This document shows, in pieces, positions 33,113-45,595 of a stretch of 64,000 nucleotides of DNA. Below the pieces are notes generated by a model, which searched no databases, was not told where the DNA came from, and saw only the letters and a list, made by a program, of their open reading frames with translations. How positions within the stretch are numbered: position 1 is the stretch's first letter; each line of letters begins with the position of its first letter. The position numbers and the translations under genes are program-made. This stretch comes from Pomphorhynchus laevis. Lineage: Eukaryota > Acanthocephala > Palaeacanthocephala > Echinorhynchida > Pomphorhynchidae. The stretch is taken from contig WNNJ02001453.1 of assembly GCA_012934845.2 (NCBI GenBank), positions 1 to 64,000 on the forward strand, in the 5' to 3' direction.

Positions 33113-36100
33113 TTATTTATTTATTTATGGTGGCATATGACACTATATGCCAACATATGCCACTATATTCAATTTTTTTACAAAAAAATAAAATGTAAAA
33201 TGAAAAAATGTTATAATTCAAGCGATTATATTGAAGATAAGGGAGATGAGTGAAATGTGGCGAGGCGTCGGTGAGAAATGTTGAGTAGTTCGTTGAAAAT
33301 GCATGATAGAATTGCGACTGGATACAATGCTGCGGAAATTGATTTCTTGGTTTATTGTGGTGGAGATGGAGCCATAGTGCAGAAACGTAGACGGTGTTTG
33401 ATTAGTGGAAGCAACTAGGAAGAACGGACTATGCTGGTAAAGAATTCCATGCAAGTCTAGCAGCGACGATAAAAGAGCGGATGTCATAATTGTTTCTATG
33501 CGGAGGGACGTGGAGAAGTAGAGAATTACTTTATCCCAGAGCCAAGAAGGCAGAACGCACATGATCAAGATAAGCAAAATGTAAGTAGAATTGTGAATGC
33601 AAAAATAGAAGACCAAAGGTAACAATATGTAAACGAAATTCAACACAAAGGTTATTGTGGACCACTATAGGACGGAAAGTTTAATATGGATATGGTCGAA
33701 GCGGCAAAGACGGAAAAGGACACGAACACAATAGTTTATTATTCGTTGGAGAGGTAAAAGCGCAGAATTCGAAGAGTAAGCAAATAATCTAAGGCAATAA
33801 TCGATTCTGGGAAATAAGACAGACGATATAAGAACGAAAAAGAATAGGAGTCGATAAGCCTATGAATGTAACGGAGGTCACGAATAAATACGAAAGAATC
33901 ACGAACTTTGTCATGAACAAAAGGATTAAGGGAGAGGAAATTGTCGAAATAAAAACCTAAGAAAAACATTGTAAACGATTGTGAAAATGATCGAATCAAC
34001 AAATAAAATAAATGGAATTATGTCTATGTAATGAGGGATGAATCACATTATTTGGGACTTTTTTTGGATTAAGAGATAGTCGAAGATATGAAAGATGGTT
34101 GGAGATAGACATAAGGCAATTTATGGTAGAAGTAGCGGGGTGTCGTAGATACAGATATGATACGTTTGAAAGTAGAGAAGGATATCATAGGTATACTGCA
34201 TTAGATGAAAGGTATGGAACGAGTTAAATAAGACAAGTCGCCGAGAAGAAGGATGAAAAGAAAAATACCTAAATCGGAGTCTTGTGGAACACCGTGAGAG
34301 TTGGAAGATATAGATGAATAGGAGTTTGGGTGAATACAAAAAGAGTATTTGGAGAGATAAGATGTGAACCAGGCTACAGTAGGAGCTAAGAAACTGTAGT
34401 CTTGTCGAAGCCGAGATAGTAGAACATAATGACCAACAATATCAAAAGCAGAAGACAGTTCAAAAGAGATTACAACAATATATAGTTTTATATCGCGGGC
34501 TAGAAGTGGATCAATGAATACTTTTAGACAAAGAAGTTCAGGAGAGTGATTATAACGGAAGGCAGATTGAAAAATGAGTAATACCCTTTTGATAAAATAA
34601 GGTATATATTGACTTGATATAACCCAAGACGGTTAAGGAGCATAGATAAGGTTAGAAAAAGAGAAATCTGGCCGTAAAAAAGTGGAAGTAAAGGATCGAG
34701 GGACGGTTTCTTTAGCATAGGAGGTATGATGGCTGCTTTCTAGTTTGATGGAGAAATGCATCTACGAATGGAACAATTGAAAAGGGTGATAACGAACTGT
34801 GATATAATGGAATGAATAGAATTAATAACATACGTAGAGAACGGGTCGGCAGCCGAAGAGGTACTGGATATATAGAGGAGAACCTTAGTGACTTAACTAG
34901 AAGAAACATAAGATGAAATAGCTCAGGAATAAATTTTCATTATGTGCAATCCAAGGATTGATGATTTACATGGATAGAGGAGATAATCGTAGTGATTTTT
35001 GACTAAAATAAGATAAGAACTCGTGGGGATCGATATGGTAAACGTTAGAAGTGCGAACAAGATGAGAGGTAAAGGTTCTCTAAGTATACTTTTGACCAGA
35101 CGATGATGAGATCTTGTTTTGCAAAAAAGTTTACATTTATCACGTATAAGAGAGTGATGGGATCATTGAAGATTTAAGTAATGAGCACGGTGACTAGAGA
35201 TAGAAGTGTATCCAGTTTGAAAAACCGAAGAAATACTATAAAAGAATGACGTATATATGCTTAGAAATTTTTCAGTCAGAGTCGAACCAGGGGCGCACGA
35301 GAGGCGTTTAGGAATTCAGTTTTAACGAATTAAAATAGAATCGAATATTTTAGAGAGCTCATTGTTGACAATTGTGGATAGACTATCCGCTGTCCAAAAT
35401 GTTGCAGAATGCGACAAGATATGAGAGTCAAAGATAGCGAAACACAATAGAGTAAGGTCGAGGAGTTGCATTGTAGACTTAAAGTAAGAGAGGCGCGAAC
35501 AGGAATGAACGGGATAGCGATATTAACAGTGATGAGGAGATGATTGGAAAAAACAAGATCTGAGATTGTAGAGAAAGCGTATGCAATGAGACTGTTGGGA
35601 AAAGCGATAATATCAAGAGCGCTATAAAAAATGTGTGGAGATTTGTTAGTAAATGGAGGCCAAAGTCGTACAGAGGACTTACAAGTTTTACGGAATCTGA
35701 ATCAGCATAGCGATCAAGACGGAAGTTGAAATCCCTAAGGATAATTAAAGGTAAGGTAGAAAGTGAACGGTCTTATAGTAGATCGGCAAGTTAATTAAAA
35801 AATTGGCAAGATGATCGAGATGAACATGTGCGATATATGATTGCAAGTTAAATAAGTAAAGAAAATGAATATTTACAAAGGGGTAAATCAAATATAGTAC
35901 TGGGTAAGGTGAAATCGATTTCAAGAGACGAAGGGATACGAGCGAAGGCGACGATTCCGCAACGATTAGACGAAGTAGTTGATTTTGTTGAGTCAATTAA
36001 GCGAGCTGAGTCAACAATAAAAAATCCGAAAAAACGTATATTACGGATTACAAGGTCCTCAGAATCAGTATGCCATGATTCAGTGAGACAAAAGATCTAG

Positions 36101-36918
36101 GAATTGTTCAGCAAAAAGATCGAGAAATAAGTTAGTTTTGTGAAAAATTGCACGTGTATTAAGAATAACTAAGCGAAAAGATCGTTTTGTTATATTGTTG
36201 GCTAGATAAGTAGATGATGAGGAGAGACAGGTCGCCAACGGATTTTTAGACGTAGATGGACTACACTAAAATTTTTTGTTTCCATTTTTGATAGCACGAT
36301 ATGACTCGCCATTGACTTCGCTTCGACGCTTTTCAAGAATAGCAGTGGAGTGTTTAGCAATGTCAGGGTTTGATCGATCAGGGAAAATTCGACAAGCAGA
36401 GAAGGATGACACGAGTTTAAACCGTGGAGACAAGATAGTGGAGGCATGGGAGCGTATACTAATATCAACCTTTAAGAGTGGTGGTGATAATAATCGTGAG
36501 CAGAAACGGATTTATTTAGACGATAATCGGAAAGTGGAGGTATATCACTGAAATGAGACGGCCTATCGGTAGTAATAATCGTGGCAATGCGCGGGCGGAA
36601 AGCGGAAACATCATCGTCACGGTTTTAGGGAGAATAGGAATATAAGAGCTTAACCTTATAGATTTTAATACATCCACCGCGAGAAGAAAATCGCTCTCTG
36701 GGTACATTGAGAGGTATGGTCATATGAGGAAGATATGGGAACAGGATTGGAAGATAATATATTATGAAGATAAATACTCTACTAGGGCTGTAATAACGAT
36801 ATTGGGAGTTATGGAAGCTGGCTGAGAAGATAATGGAAACATAGATGGACAGATATAGTGCATTAACGCCAAATCTCAAGCCGAATAATGTGCTACTGCC
36901 GGGTCAAGTTGTAGTAAT
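33113..36918 (-). mobile_element. Dead CR1/L2-like LINE (duplicate of 1795-5600)
   Basis: This is the right segmental copy of the dead LINE, with the same broken frames (34524-34718 RT fragment, 36202-36468 ORF1 end, 33218-33646 C-terminal domain). Only one or two bases differ from the left copy. Relative to the plus-strand arm at 11960-15265 it places near-identical inverted repeats on both sides of the dynein gene. Confidence 0.85.
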
Positions 36919-37074
36919 TTGATTCATATACGTTTAGGTTTATAAGATTGTAGGTCATCGGAGCAGCTGCTACGACTGAATTATTACCTTGACAGGAACG
37001 CCGACCTCTTGCAGATCCTTAAAGTAATTCAGAGGCACAAAATTCACAAATAAACTTTTTTCTGCATGAGAGAT

Positions 37075-37771
37075 TTAGTACTGGATGTTACATAAACAGT
37101 AGTTCATACATCCCAGTCAGATTTACTGCACGCTACATCATGTCGTTAATAGGCAGACGAAACAGTGCTTGATTCGGGACTAATTTTACTCTCGGTGCTA
37201 AAGTTATTTTGCCTTGTGATACATTTCTTTATCTCTGTATTCCTAGACCTCACTTTTCCCCTAATGTTCATAATTGTTTAGTTTGATTATCTCTTGCATG
37301 ATCTTAAAACGCTGTATAGATAGGTGCAAAATCGTCGTATATTAATCCGGATTGATCTTGATTGATTGTATAAATTAATTCTCTTAGTTTTTACGTGAAA
37401 TATACTAAGATAGAAGTCTATATGTATAATTTATCTTTGATTTTTTAACCATTTTTTAATATATTTAATATACACCTTAGTCAGCAGAGGGTATACGTAT
37501 TTTATTATAAATGATATTAGAAAAATATCAGTTATAAATGATATGACAGCATGGATTTAGTACTATATTGAACATAAACTGTAGTCTATACATCCCATTC
37601 AGATTTACTACAAGCCACAATATGTTCATTAGCAGACAAACTAATGCTTAATTCGGGATAGAATTAAACTTGGTGATAAGTTTATTTTGCCTTGTGACAC
37701 TATTATTTCCTGTATTCCTAGACCTCACTTTTCCTCTAATGTCCATTATTGTTTAGTTTGATTGTTTATTA
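37075..37771. repeat. Two diverged ~220-bp direct repeats (duplicate of 5757-6453)
   Basis: Units lie at 37075-37288 and 37550-37771, identical in arrangement to those of the left copy. They lie between the dead LINE and the tail of the minus-strand Jockey/I-group LINE. Confidence 0.75.
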
Positions 37772-37789
37772 TAATTGCATTTTATAAAT

Positions 37790-40700
37790 AAATAAATAAA
37801 AAAGACTTTATTAAATACACCAAAATATAACATACAAGAATAAAAAAGGTAGGTCATAACCAACTCAGATAAAAAATGACAGAATTTTCCTTCGTTATTT
37901 TCATCTTCCCTTTCTCTTTCATGGCCTCAGGTCCAGGGGGATCTGAGCCCCCAACCGATCCAACACGCCGCCTTCCGACTGAACCACCCGGAGTCTTTCA
38001 CCCACCGAAGAATCCAATCGGCGCGGACTATGCTTGGTAAACGAGAGACGAGGAGCTTAAGAAACCTTAGCCTTTACTTTGGGGGACGTCCTCTTGAGAA
38101 GAAGACTAATCTCGAGATAGCCCAAGTGCCCCAAAGGCGCACCCGGACTTTCCCTTCCAATGACAGATGCTGTGCCCGTTTCCGGGCCCACCTAGCTTTC
38201 TTCAGGATACGTTTGAGTCTATCCAGGTCAGCTTTCGCCGACCAGTTCACCGTAACAGTGAACCCCAGGTATTTTACTCGACTTGTGAAGGTGGGAAGTG
38301 GTTCAGAGGCAAATATGGAGGAGAGCGCAGAGAGTGCTAATCTCTTAAGTTTTTGCTTTGTAGCAGGTGTGCCATGAAAGACGACCACTTGCGATTTAGC
38401 TGAGTTTAAAATAAGATTGGATATGGGTAACTGATCTTTTAATCTTTAAAAGAAACGGCTGATGTCAGAGACTACGTCTTTACACCTGTGTCCAGTGAAC
38501 AGGGTTGTAGTGTCATCAGCGTACACCACAAGACGTTGTTCGCGTTTAAATATTTTGAATAGGTTAATAGAGGCAGCAAGATATAAGATAGGAGAAAGTG
38601 GGAATCCTTGAGGTACACCCGTAATAGGGTAGAACTGACGCGCATCTCAATCATCTTTATAATAAAATCGCTTGTTGTACAGCAGAATCTCTACCCTGTT
38701 CACAATTCTCGCAGACAACCCGAGGGACCTGAGAGAAAAGATTACAAAGGGAATGGATTTGCGGTCAAATGCAGCAGAAAAGTCAAGGAAAACAGCCACA
38801 ACTAGACGATGGCTATTATCCCGACAAAACTGCTCCACCTCACCAACTGCTGAATGGACCGAGCGACCTTTAACGAACCCATGAAAACCTGGAGGGATCA
38901 AATTACGCCTACTTAAATGGTCGCGGATTTTACGCGCAAGCGCTTTTTCGTAAATCGACACGAGGGCATTTTGAATCGAAATGGGTCGCAGATCTTTAGG
39001 GCATGAGCAGGATTTTTTCTTAGGAATAAAAACACGCTTACTAATATTGATGCCTGCTAAATCGGAAGGGGAGGCTAAAAGCATTGTGACGGCCACCTCT
39101 CTTCTCTGATCAGCTGTCAAAAGCTAACAGACCCGAGAAGAAAGTGGAACGACGGATTTGGAGATGCCCGGGAGTGAACCCCAGGAGTTAAGGATATCCG
39201 TAACAGATAGATCCCTACTCCTGAAGTTACACCAAGGCGAGTTTGGTTGAGGTGATTGAGTGGCTCCATAGTTGTGTAGGGCTAGTGACTCCTCCAAAAC
39301 TTTATCAAGGCCAACATTCCCTATCCAACCCAATGCTCTATCCTTCCAGCGAACAAACTTCTCCTTCTTAAAAATCTTCCAAAAGGAAGACTGAGAAGGA
39401 TTAAGGCGAGCAATTCTCGTCCTATCCCTACTCAGCTGAAACCTATATCTAGTGATCCAGTATTCATTCGAGAGAGCCTGTCTGGCGGAAACATAGAGAT
39501 TAGGGATGTTATGCAATTTCGCTAGGACCTTGAGTTTCGTCGGAGTAGGATTGTATATTCGACCTTTATAGGTAGTCGATAAAATCGCGGTAGCTTGCGA
39601 ATAGAGGTAGGTATTAAATTCGGTCAAACTCTCATTTCCTATTCTGGGAAAGAGTTGGATAGCCTCTTGAAAGAGGGCCACTCTGATCGGATCAAATTGA
39701 AACCTCCTTCGAAGCAACATATCTTCCTCAATCCTCTAACGAATTAGGTCATGAGAGGTGGACAATTGCTGGCTCGACTTCTCCGTGCAGAAGGGTTTTA
39801 ACAACCACCTCGAGTGAAGCAGTAAAATGTCGAGGATAGAATTTGTTGATGTGCAATGAAAGGTAGGTGACGGGGGTTTGTGAATAAGATAACCGTTCCT
39901 AGCTCTGCGAAGTGCTGCATTGATCCAACGACCAGTTCTGTCGTTGAAATCTCAAAGTATCATGTCATAGCCGCTGTCAATAATACTATCCAGGAGGTCA
40001 CGGTTCTTGTGAATTTCCCCTGGACGGATGTAGACATTGGCTAGACTTATGCGTTTACCGTTCTTACTGAGTGAAACTACTAAACAAGAAATGGCTGGAC
40101 ACGAGTAGTTTAATAGGAGGGAGGACCTTAAAGAGCACTTAACTAAGGTCAAGAGTCCTTGAGATGAAGAGGAGTGAGGTGGGGTTATGTACGGAGTATA
40201 GTGGGAACAGATATGCTTTGGGATAAATCGAGTAATGTCCTGGGGAAGACGGATTGACCGCGTCTCCTGAAAGACTATAGCATCTGCATCTCTACCAGAT
40301 AAAGGTCTAAGGGCGGAAACACCTGAGTTCCACTGAAGGATATTCAGTGAAAAAGGCTCACGAGTACTCTGCATTGTGATGGATTAGTTGGATGGGGGAT
40401 TGCCTACCTAGACAGTGCTAGGTACAGGAAGGTTGCCCTTCCCACCACTAGCCCTCTCCAAGGAAGGTACTTGCCCCTGGGCAGTATATTCATTTCCCGT
40501 ATTAGTGTTCTGTTGGATTAGCTTCCCAATCTTTAGCGGGGGGACGGCATGGGCTGAAGCCCCTCTCTTTTTCGACTCCGGAACCGAGGAAACAGGAAGC
40601 ACAGGATTAGTCCCGATAACAGTTAGGATAGAGCGTACTAACTCCTCCATCTGCCGAAGAGCATTCGAAGTCTTTAAGTCGATAATCCGTAGAATGTCAG

Positions 40701-41690
40701 CGTCATCCATACGTGGAGCTGCAGCGACCGCGAAGGACTTGGCCGGATTGGGCGGTTTCAGCAAGAATAATTGTCTATATTCTTTGAATAGAGAGCATTT
40801 CCTGCTCCAAGCAGGATGGCACCCCCCGCAATTCGAGCAGGAAAGGGGGGCCTCGCAGCGATCGGTAGTTGTAAGAGAAGGACAGCTGGTGGAGCTACAG
40901 ACCCCACACGAAGGGGTCCCACTGCAGCTGGAGGCCCAGTGTCCCCATTTGTGACATCGGCTGCAGTGGGGATAGGTCAGATCATCCCTCTCTGTGATCG
41001 TGAATTTAATATTGAAACCCATAAAAGGATTCGACGCAGAATTAGACAAGGACTCAGCAATATTTACGGGACCATCGCAAAAGCCAACCGCGATAGGATT
41101 CCCGTCCCTACCCCACATTGACCTCAGATTGGTGACCTTGAATTTAGCCATTAAAGAACGTATATCTTCTTTTTTCATTGAACAGGGAAGATTCGAAACT
41201 TTCAGTGAGGCCAGGATAGGCTTGGATGAGATTTCACCATATTCAGCTAAATTGGCGGAGAAGTACTCCATGTAGTTTGCGGCGAGGTCATTCGAGACAA
41301 AAGAGATCTTCACCTCCGCAGGGTGTAACCTAACAGAGTTAAATAGAACCCTGTTCTGAAACTGTTTGGTAAAGGATCTCAAAAATTTGTTGTAGAGATC
41401 GTGTTTTTCAATCGGTCTCTTAACTTTAATTATCAGCAAATTCTTTAATTTAGGAATGGGGGAAGCACCTCCCCCTCACCTGAGACCATAGAAAAATTAC
41501 TAACCTTGTTACTTGGATCTGTAGTTAGATTTACCTTTAATTTGTCTTTTTTTGTAGGATTATCGTTGATTTTTGAATGATTTTTGCTGCTATCGTTTGA
41601 TAGCTCCGAAATTACTTGTACACTACACATTTTTTTGTTAAATTGCATTTTAATCAACGTCGATTCTTGAAGTGAACAATGTAATGTCGC
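37790..41690 (-). mobile_element. Jockey/I-group LINE, full-length but broken
   Basis: A complete-length minus-strand element with a 5' end near 41690, ORF1, ORF2 (endonuclease, RT, C-terminal domain), and a 3' tail of AAATAAATAAATAA at 37787-37803. ORF2 pieces run 39952-40374 (endonuclease start, SLNILQWNSG), 39124-39720, 38647-39120 (RT, FLDFSAAFD), 38472-38654 and 38074-38388 (C-terminal VKYLGFTVTVNWSAK). About four or five frame breaks interrupt ORF2 and one interrupts ORF1. It joins head to head with the next LINE. No RNase H domain was recognised. Clade within the Jockey/I/R1 assemblage is not resolved. Confidence 0.9.
40408..41635 (-). pseudogene. LINE ORF1, gag-like protein with CCHC knuckles (one frame break)
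   Basis: The 343-codon frame 40408-41439 encodes a nucleic-acid-binding ORF1 protein. It has knuckles CSRCHKWGHWASSC (C-x2-C-x4-H-x4-C) and CSNCGGCHPAWSRKC, as in Jockey- and I-type elements, followed by a low-complexity tail. The N-terminus (start near 41632, MCSVQVISEL, ending GEGEVLPPF) lies in another frame that stops at 41445, so one frameshift separates them. In the element's own life cycle ORF1 coats its RNA. Its residues are roughly half identical to those of the neighbouring plus-strand ORF1, so the two elements belong to different subfamilies. Confidence 0.85.
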
Positions 41691-41753
41691 ATGTTTGCGG
41701 CGTAATTGTTTATGCTCTTTAAAAAAGTTTTTTTTTCGAATTGCGAGCAAAAA

Positions 41754-42989
41754 ATGTGTACGGAGCGATCAAACGTCTTGGAAGAAACTGTCATTTTCAA
41801 CGATAAAAAAGGTAAGATTTCTAATTCTTCCCCGACTGCAGACAAGGATTACAAGGTTAGTCAGTTTTGTTTATGTTATGAAAGAGGGGAGGTGTTACCT
41901 CCCATCAAAAAAGCAAAAAACTTATGTATAATCACGGGAAAAACTCCCCTAAAAAACAGTGATTTTTTCTCCGTATTTCTTCGTCCCTTCGCTGTTCAAT
42001 ATAAAAACAGAGTAATATTCTCCTCTGTAAGATCCTATGACAATAAACTTAAGGCTTCGTTCGCCTCTGATAATTTACTGAAGGCCTATACAGACTTTTT
42101 CAGGTCTAACCTAGACTCAATGGGGGAATTAACCTGTAAACCTATTAATGCGACTCTTAAGATTACTAACTTCCCCTTAGATCCCAGTGATAATGATATT
42201 ATGGATATGAAGAAATTGTATAAGCTCTCCTCTATCAGGCCCATTGTTAGCAAAGAAGGGAGAGCAATACCGGTGGCATTCGCAAATTCTGATTCAGATC
42301 AAGCCGATCTCTTGGCTAACTCTGCCTCAAACCCGTTATTGGGCTTCAATCTCCGCTTTATAAAGATCGAAGAGGATAGTCACGTGTATCCTCATTGCAA
42401 TACCTGTCATCGGTGGGGGCATTGGGCCTCCACATGTGGACTAGCTGTATCCTGTGGTGTTTGCGGTGACAATGAATGCTCATTTATTGATTCCGATGTT
42501 CACTGTTCCTCTAAACCTTCTTGTGTGAATTGCGGTGACCAACACCCGGCGTGGTCGCGCCGCTGCTGCGTATTCAAAAAGTATGTGTCATTCTTCTCTG
42601 CTCAGGCTCCTCAGGTCAAAGCTAGCCTGACCTACCGTCCTGCTGAATCTAACCGTATGGCTGATTCTGTGATGTTGAAGTTGATCGATGCACGGATGGC
42701 ACGAATTGAAATTTTAATCGGGCATCTCTGTTCCAACATGTACTCTCCAACTGAACAGGCCGTTAAGAAAGTGCCTGCCTCCAATAAACGGCAAAGTTCC
42801 GACACTTCCATCCCGCCTATAAAAGTGAAAGATCTGATAGTCAAAAAAGCAAAAGCCTCCCGGTCTAATTTATCGGAAGATGATGACACTTTCCCCGGGG
42901 AAGTGCCAGCCTCGGACGTCGCTGGTGGCAGTGGGGGCTACCCCCTGCCCCTAGTTCCGTCTAGATCTAGGGCTGGTAATCCCGGTTAA
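41754..42989 (+). CDS. LINE ORF1, gag-like protein with CCHC knuckles (intact)
   Basis: An open frame of about 411 codons from the ATG at 41754; an upstream in-frame ATG at 41706 would give 427. The shorter start is preferred because its context matches the ORF1 start of the head-to-head partner. It carries an N-terminal region ending GEVLPP, a central domain with VIFSSVRSYDNKLKASF, then knuckles CNTCHRWGHWASTC (~212-225) and CVNCGDQHPAWSRRC (~257-271). The tail is charged and then glycine/proline-rich. The product would bind RNA in the retrotransposition complex. ORF2 follows 13 bases after the stop. This is the only intact ORF1 of this family in the window. Confidence 0.88.
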   Translation: MCTERSNVLEETVIFNDKKGKISNSSPTADKDYKVSQFCLCYERGEVLPPIKKAKNLCIITGKTPLKNSDFFSVFLRPFAVQYKNRVIFSSVRSYDNKLKASFASDNLLKAYTDFFRSNLDSMGELTCKPINATLKITNFPLDPSDNDIMDMKKLYKLSSIRPIVSKEGRAIPVAFANSDSDQADLLANSASNPLLGFNLRFIKIEEDSHVYPHCNTCHRWGHWASTCGLAVSCGVCGDNECSFIDSDVHCSSKPSCVNCGDQHPAWSRRCCVFKKYVSFFSAQAPQVKASLTYRPAESNRMADSVMLKLIDARMARIEILIGHLCSNMYSPTEQAVKKVPASNKRQSSDTSIPPIKVKDLIVKKAKASRSNLSEDDDTFPGEVPASDVAGGSGGYPLPLVPSRSRAGNPG

Positions 42990-43002
42990 CCCCTTTAACA
43001 CA

Positions 43003-45438
43003 ATGTCAAGTAACGATGATCCTTTTTCACTGAACATTGTTAAGTGGAATTCGGGAGGAGCTTCTGCCCTTAGACTTCTCTCAAGCCGAGATGCAGATGT
43101 TATAGTCCTTCAGGAGACGCGGTCTATCCGTTTTCCTCAGGACATTACTCGATTTATTCCAAAGCCCATCCAATCCCACTTTACTCCGTACATAACCCCA
43201 CCTCACTCCTCTTCATATCAAGGATTCTTGACCTTAGTTAAATGCTCCTTAAGTTCTTCCCTCTTGCTAAACTACTCTTGTCCAGCCCTGTCTTATCTGG
43301 TAGTTTCTGTTTGTAAGAACGGTAAGCGCCTCAGTCTAGCCAATGTCTACATTCGTCCAGGGGAGATTCACAAGAACCGTGACCTCCTGGATAAGATCAT
43401 TGACAGCGGTTACGACATGATTCTGGGTGATTTCAACGATATGACTGGTCGTTGGATTAATGCTGCACCGGTTCTTCATTTATAAACCACCTTCCCCAAC
43501 CTTTCATTGTTCTACAACAAATTCTCTCCTCGACCTTCTACTGATTCACGAGAGGTGGTTGCTTAAACCCCTCTGTACTGGATAGTCGCGTCAACATCTG
43601 TCCACCTCTCATGACCTAATTCGCTTGCGGATTGAGGAGGATACGCTGCTCCGGAGGAGATTCCACTTTGATCCGATCAGAGTGGCGATCTTCCAGGCCA
43701 CTATCAGTCGCTTCCCCCGAATTGGGAATGAGAGCTTAACCGAATTCAATAACTACCTCTCATCGCAAGCTACCGGGATTTTATCGACTACCTATAAAGG
43801 TCGCGTTTACAATCCCACTCCGACGAAACTCAAGACCCTAGCACACCTGCTTCATTCACCTAATCTCTCCACTTCTGCACGACAGGCTCTCTCGAAAGAA
43901 TATTGGAGCACTAGATATAGGTTCCAGCTGGGTAAGGATAGGGCTAGTATTGCTTCCCTTAATCCAACCCAGTCTTCCTTCTGTAAGATATTCAAGAAAG
44001 ATAGATTTGTCTGCTGGAAGGGGAGGGCATCTGGTTGGATTGGCAGTATTGGTCTTGCTAAAGTTTTTGAGGAGTCACTTATTCTACATAATTATGGAGC
44101 CACGCAATCACCACAACCAATCCCGCCTTGGGAGGACCTCAGGAGTAGGGATATCTCAGTCCCTGAGATCCTTAATGCCTGGGGACCTCTTCCGGGCACC
44201 TCCAAAACCATCGCTTCACTCTCTTATCGGGTCTGTCAGCTTTTGACAGCCGATCAAAGGAGAGAAGTTGCCGTCACCATGCTTTTAGCATCTCCTGCTG
44301 ATGTAGCCGCCATCAATTTAAGTAAGCGAATTTTTATCCCTAAGAGAAATCCAGTTCGCTCTCCAAAAGACCTGCGGCCCATCTCGATTCAAAATTCCCT
44401 CATTTCGATCTACGAGAAAGCGCTTGCGCGTAGAATCCGTGACCATCTGAGTAGGCATAATCTAATCCCACCTGGTTTCCATGGGTTCGTCAAAGGTCGC
44501 TCGGTCCATTCAGCAGTTGGTGAGGTGCAGCAGTTTTGTCGGTAAAATAGCAATCAACTGGTAGTGGCTGTTTTCCTTGATTTCTCTGCTGCATTTGACC
44601 GCATCTCCATTCCCTTTGTTATCTCTTTCCTCAGGTCCCTTGGGTTGCCTGCGAGGATTGTTAACTGGGTGGAGATACTGTTGTACACCAAGCGTTTCTA
44701 TTATGAAGACGACTCCGATGCGTGTCAGTTCTACCCTATTACTAGAGTGCCTCAAGGTTCACCACTTTCTCCTATCTTATATCTTGCTGCCTCCATACAA
44801 CTTTTCAAAATATTCAAACGCGAAAAACGTCTAGTGGTATACGCTGATGATACTACAGTTCTATTTTCTGGACGTAGGTGCAAGGACGTGGCTCTGACAT
44901 CAGCCAATTCTTTTTAAGATTAAATGACCAGTTACCCAAATCCAACCTTATTTTAAACTCCTCGAAATCGCAGGTGGTTGTTTTTCATGGCACCCCTGCG
45001 ACGAAGAAAAAGCTTAAGAGATTAGCAATCTCTGCCATATCCTCCATATTGCCTAATGATCCACACCCTATCTTCTCTAGTCGAGTAAAATACCTGGGGT
45101 TCACTGTGACCGTGAACTGGTCAGCAAAAGCTGACCTGGATAGACTTAAACGTATCCTGAAGAGAGCTAGTTGGGCCTTGAAACGGGCCTAGCATCTGTC
45201 ATTAAGGGAGAAAACCCAGGTACGCCTTTGGTGTACCTGGGCTATCTCGGGATTAGTCTTCTTTTCGAGATGACGTCCCCCTGAGCAAAGACTAAGGTTC
45301 TTGAAGCTACTCGTTTCCCGATTGCCTGACATAGTCCGCCGCGACTGGATCCTTCGGGGGGTGGCAGACCCCGGGTGGTTCAGTCGTAAGGCGGCGTGTT
45401 GGATCAGTTCGAAGGATCTGATTCCCCTGATGCTGTGA
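43003..45438 (+). pseudogene. LINE ORF2, endonuclease and reverse transcriptase (broken)
   Basis: The ATG at 43003 begins FSLNIVKWNSGG, an apurinic-type endonuclease start; LANVYIRPGEIHKNRD and DFNDMTGRW follow. The frame is lost near 43480. It resumes at about 43490-44545 with RPISIQNSLISIYEKALARR. A TAA interrupts at 44543. The RT core continues at 44564-44917 with FLDFSAAFDRISIPF, VPQGSPLSPILY and YADDTTVLF, then 44878-45192 with VKYLGFTVTVNWSAK. The end GWFSRKAACWI leads to a TGA at 45436-45438. Catalytic motif residues that can be seen are conserved, so inactivation looks recent. No function is possible without the full frame. Confidence 0.88.
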
Positions 45439-45595
45439 TGGATGGGTGAAGACTTGAAAGACAAGGAAGAATTCTGCTAGTAACAATTTATTTCTTTAAA
45501 CTTGTTGTTTTCTTTTTTCCTTTGTTCTTCCCCTTGGGGTTCTTATGTTATTTTTATTAAAAAAATCATTTATTTATTTATTTGTTTGTTTATGC

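Larger units (their letters stand above)
30791..39273. repeat. Segmental duplication, right copy (partner 1-7954)
   Basis: This holds the first 440 bases of the dynein CDS plus about 8 kb upstream, matching 1-7954 at about 99.9 percent by eye. It differs by a 528-bp segment at about 32212-32739 present only here. Beyond 39273 this copy continues through the LINE ORF2 while the left copy switches to a Rex1-like LINE. The right copy therefore probably represents the older arrangement. Confidence 0.95.
41690..45595 (+). mobile_element. Jockey/I-group LINE, full-length with intact ORF1
   Basis: The plus-strand element begins within about 60 bp upstream of its ORF1 start and ends in an ATTTATTTATTTGTTTG tail at about 45566-45590. 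ORF1 is open. ORF2 starts at 43003 and is broken about five times before its stop at 45436. The 5' ends of this and the minus-strand element touch at about 41690. Both start ORF1 with the same short context (aaaaaatgtgta). Confidence 0.9.

Noticed and set aside
40415-41275. Plus-strand ORFs (179, 101 and 93 codons) over the minus-strand LINE ORF1
   Set aside because: Shadows of the zinc-knuckle ORF1, which has clear motifs on the minus strand.
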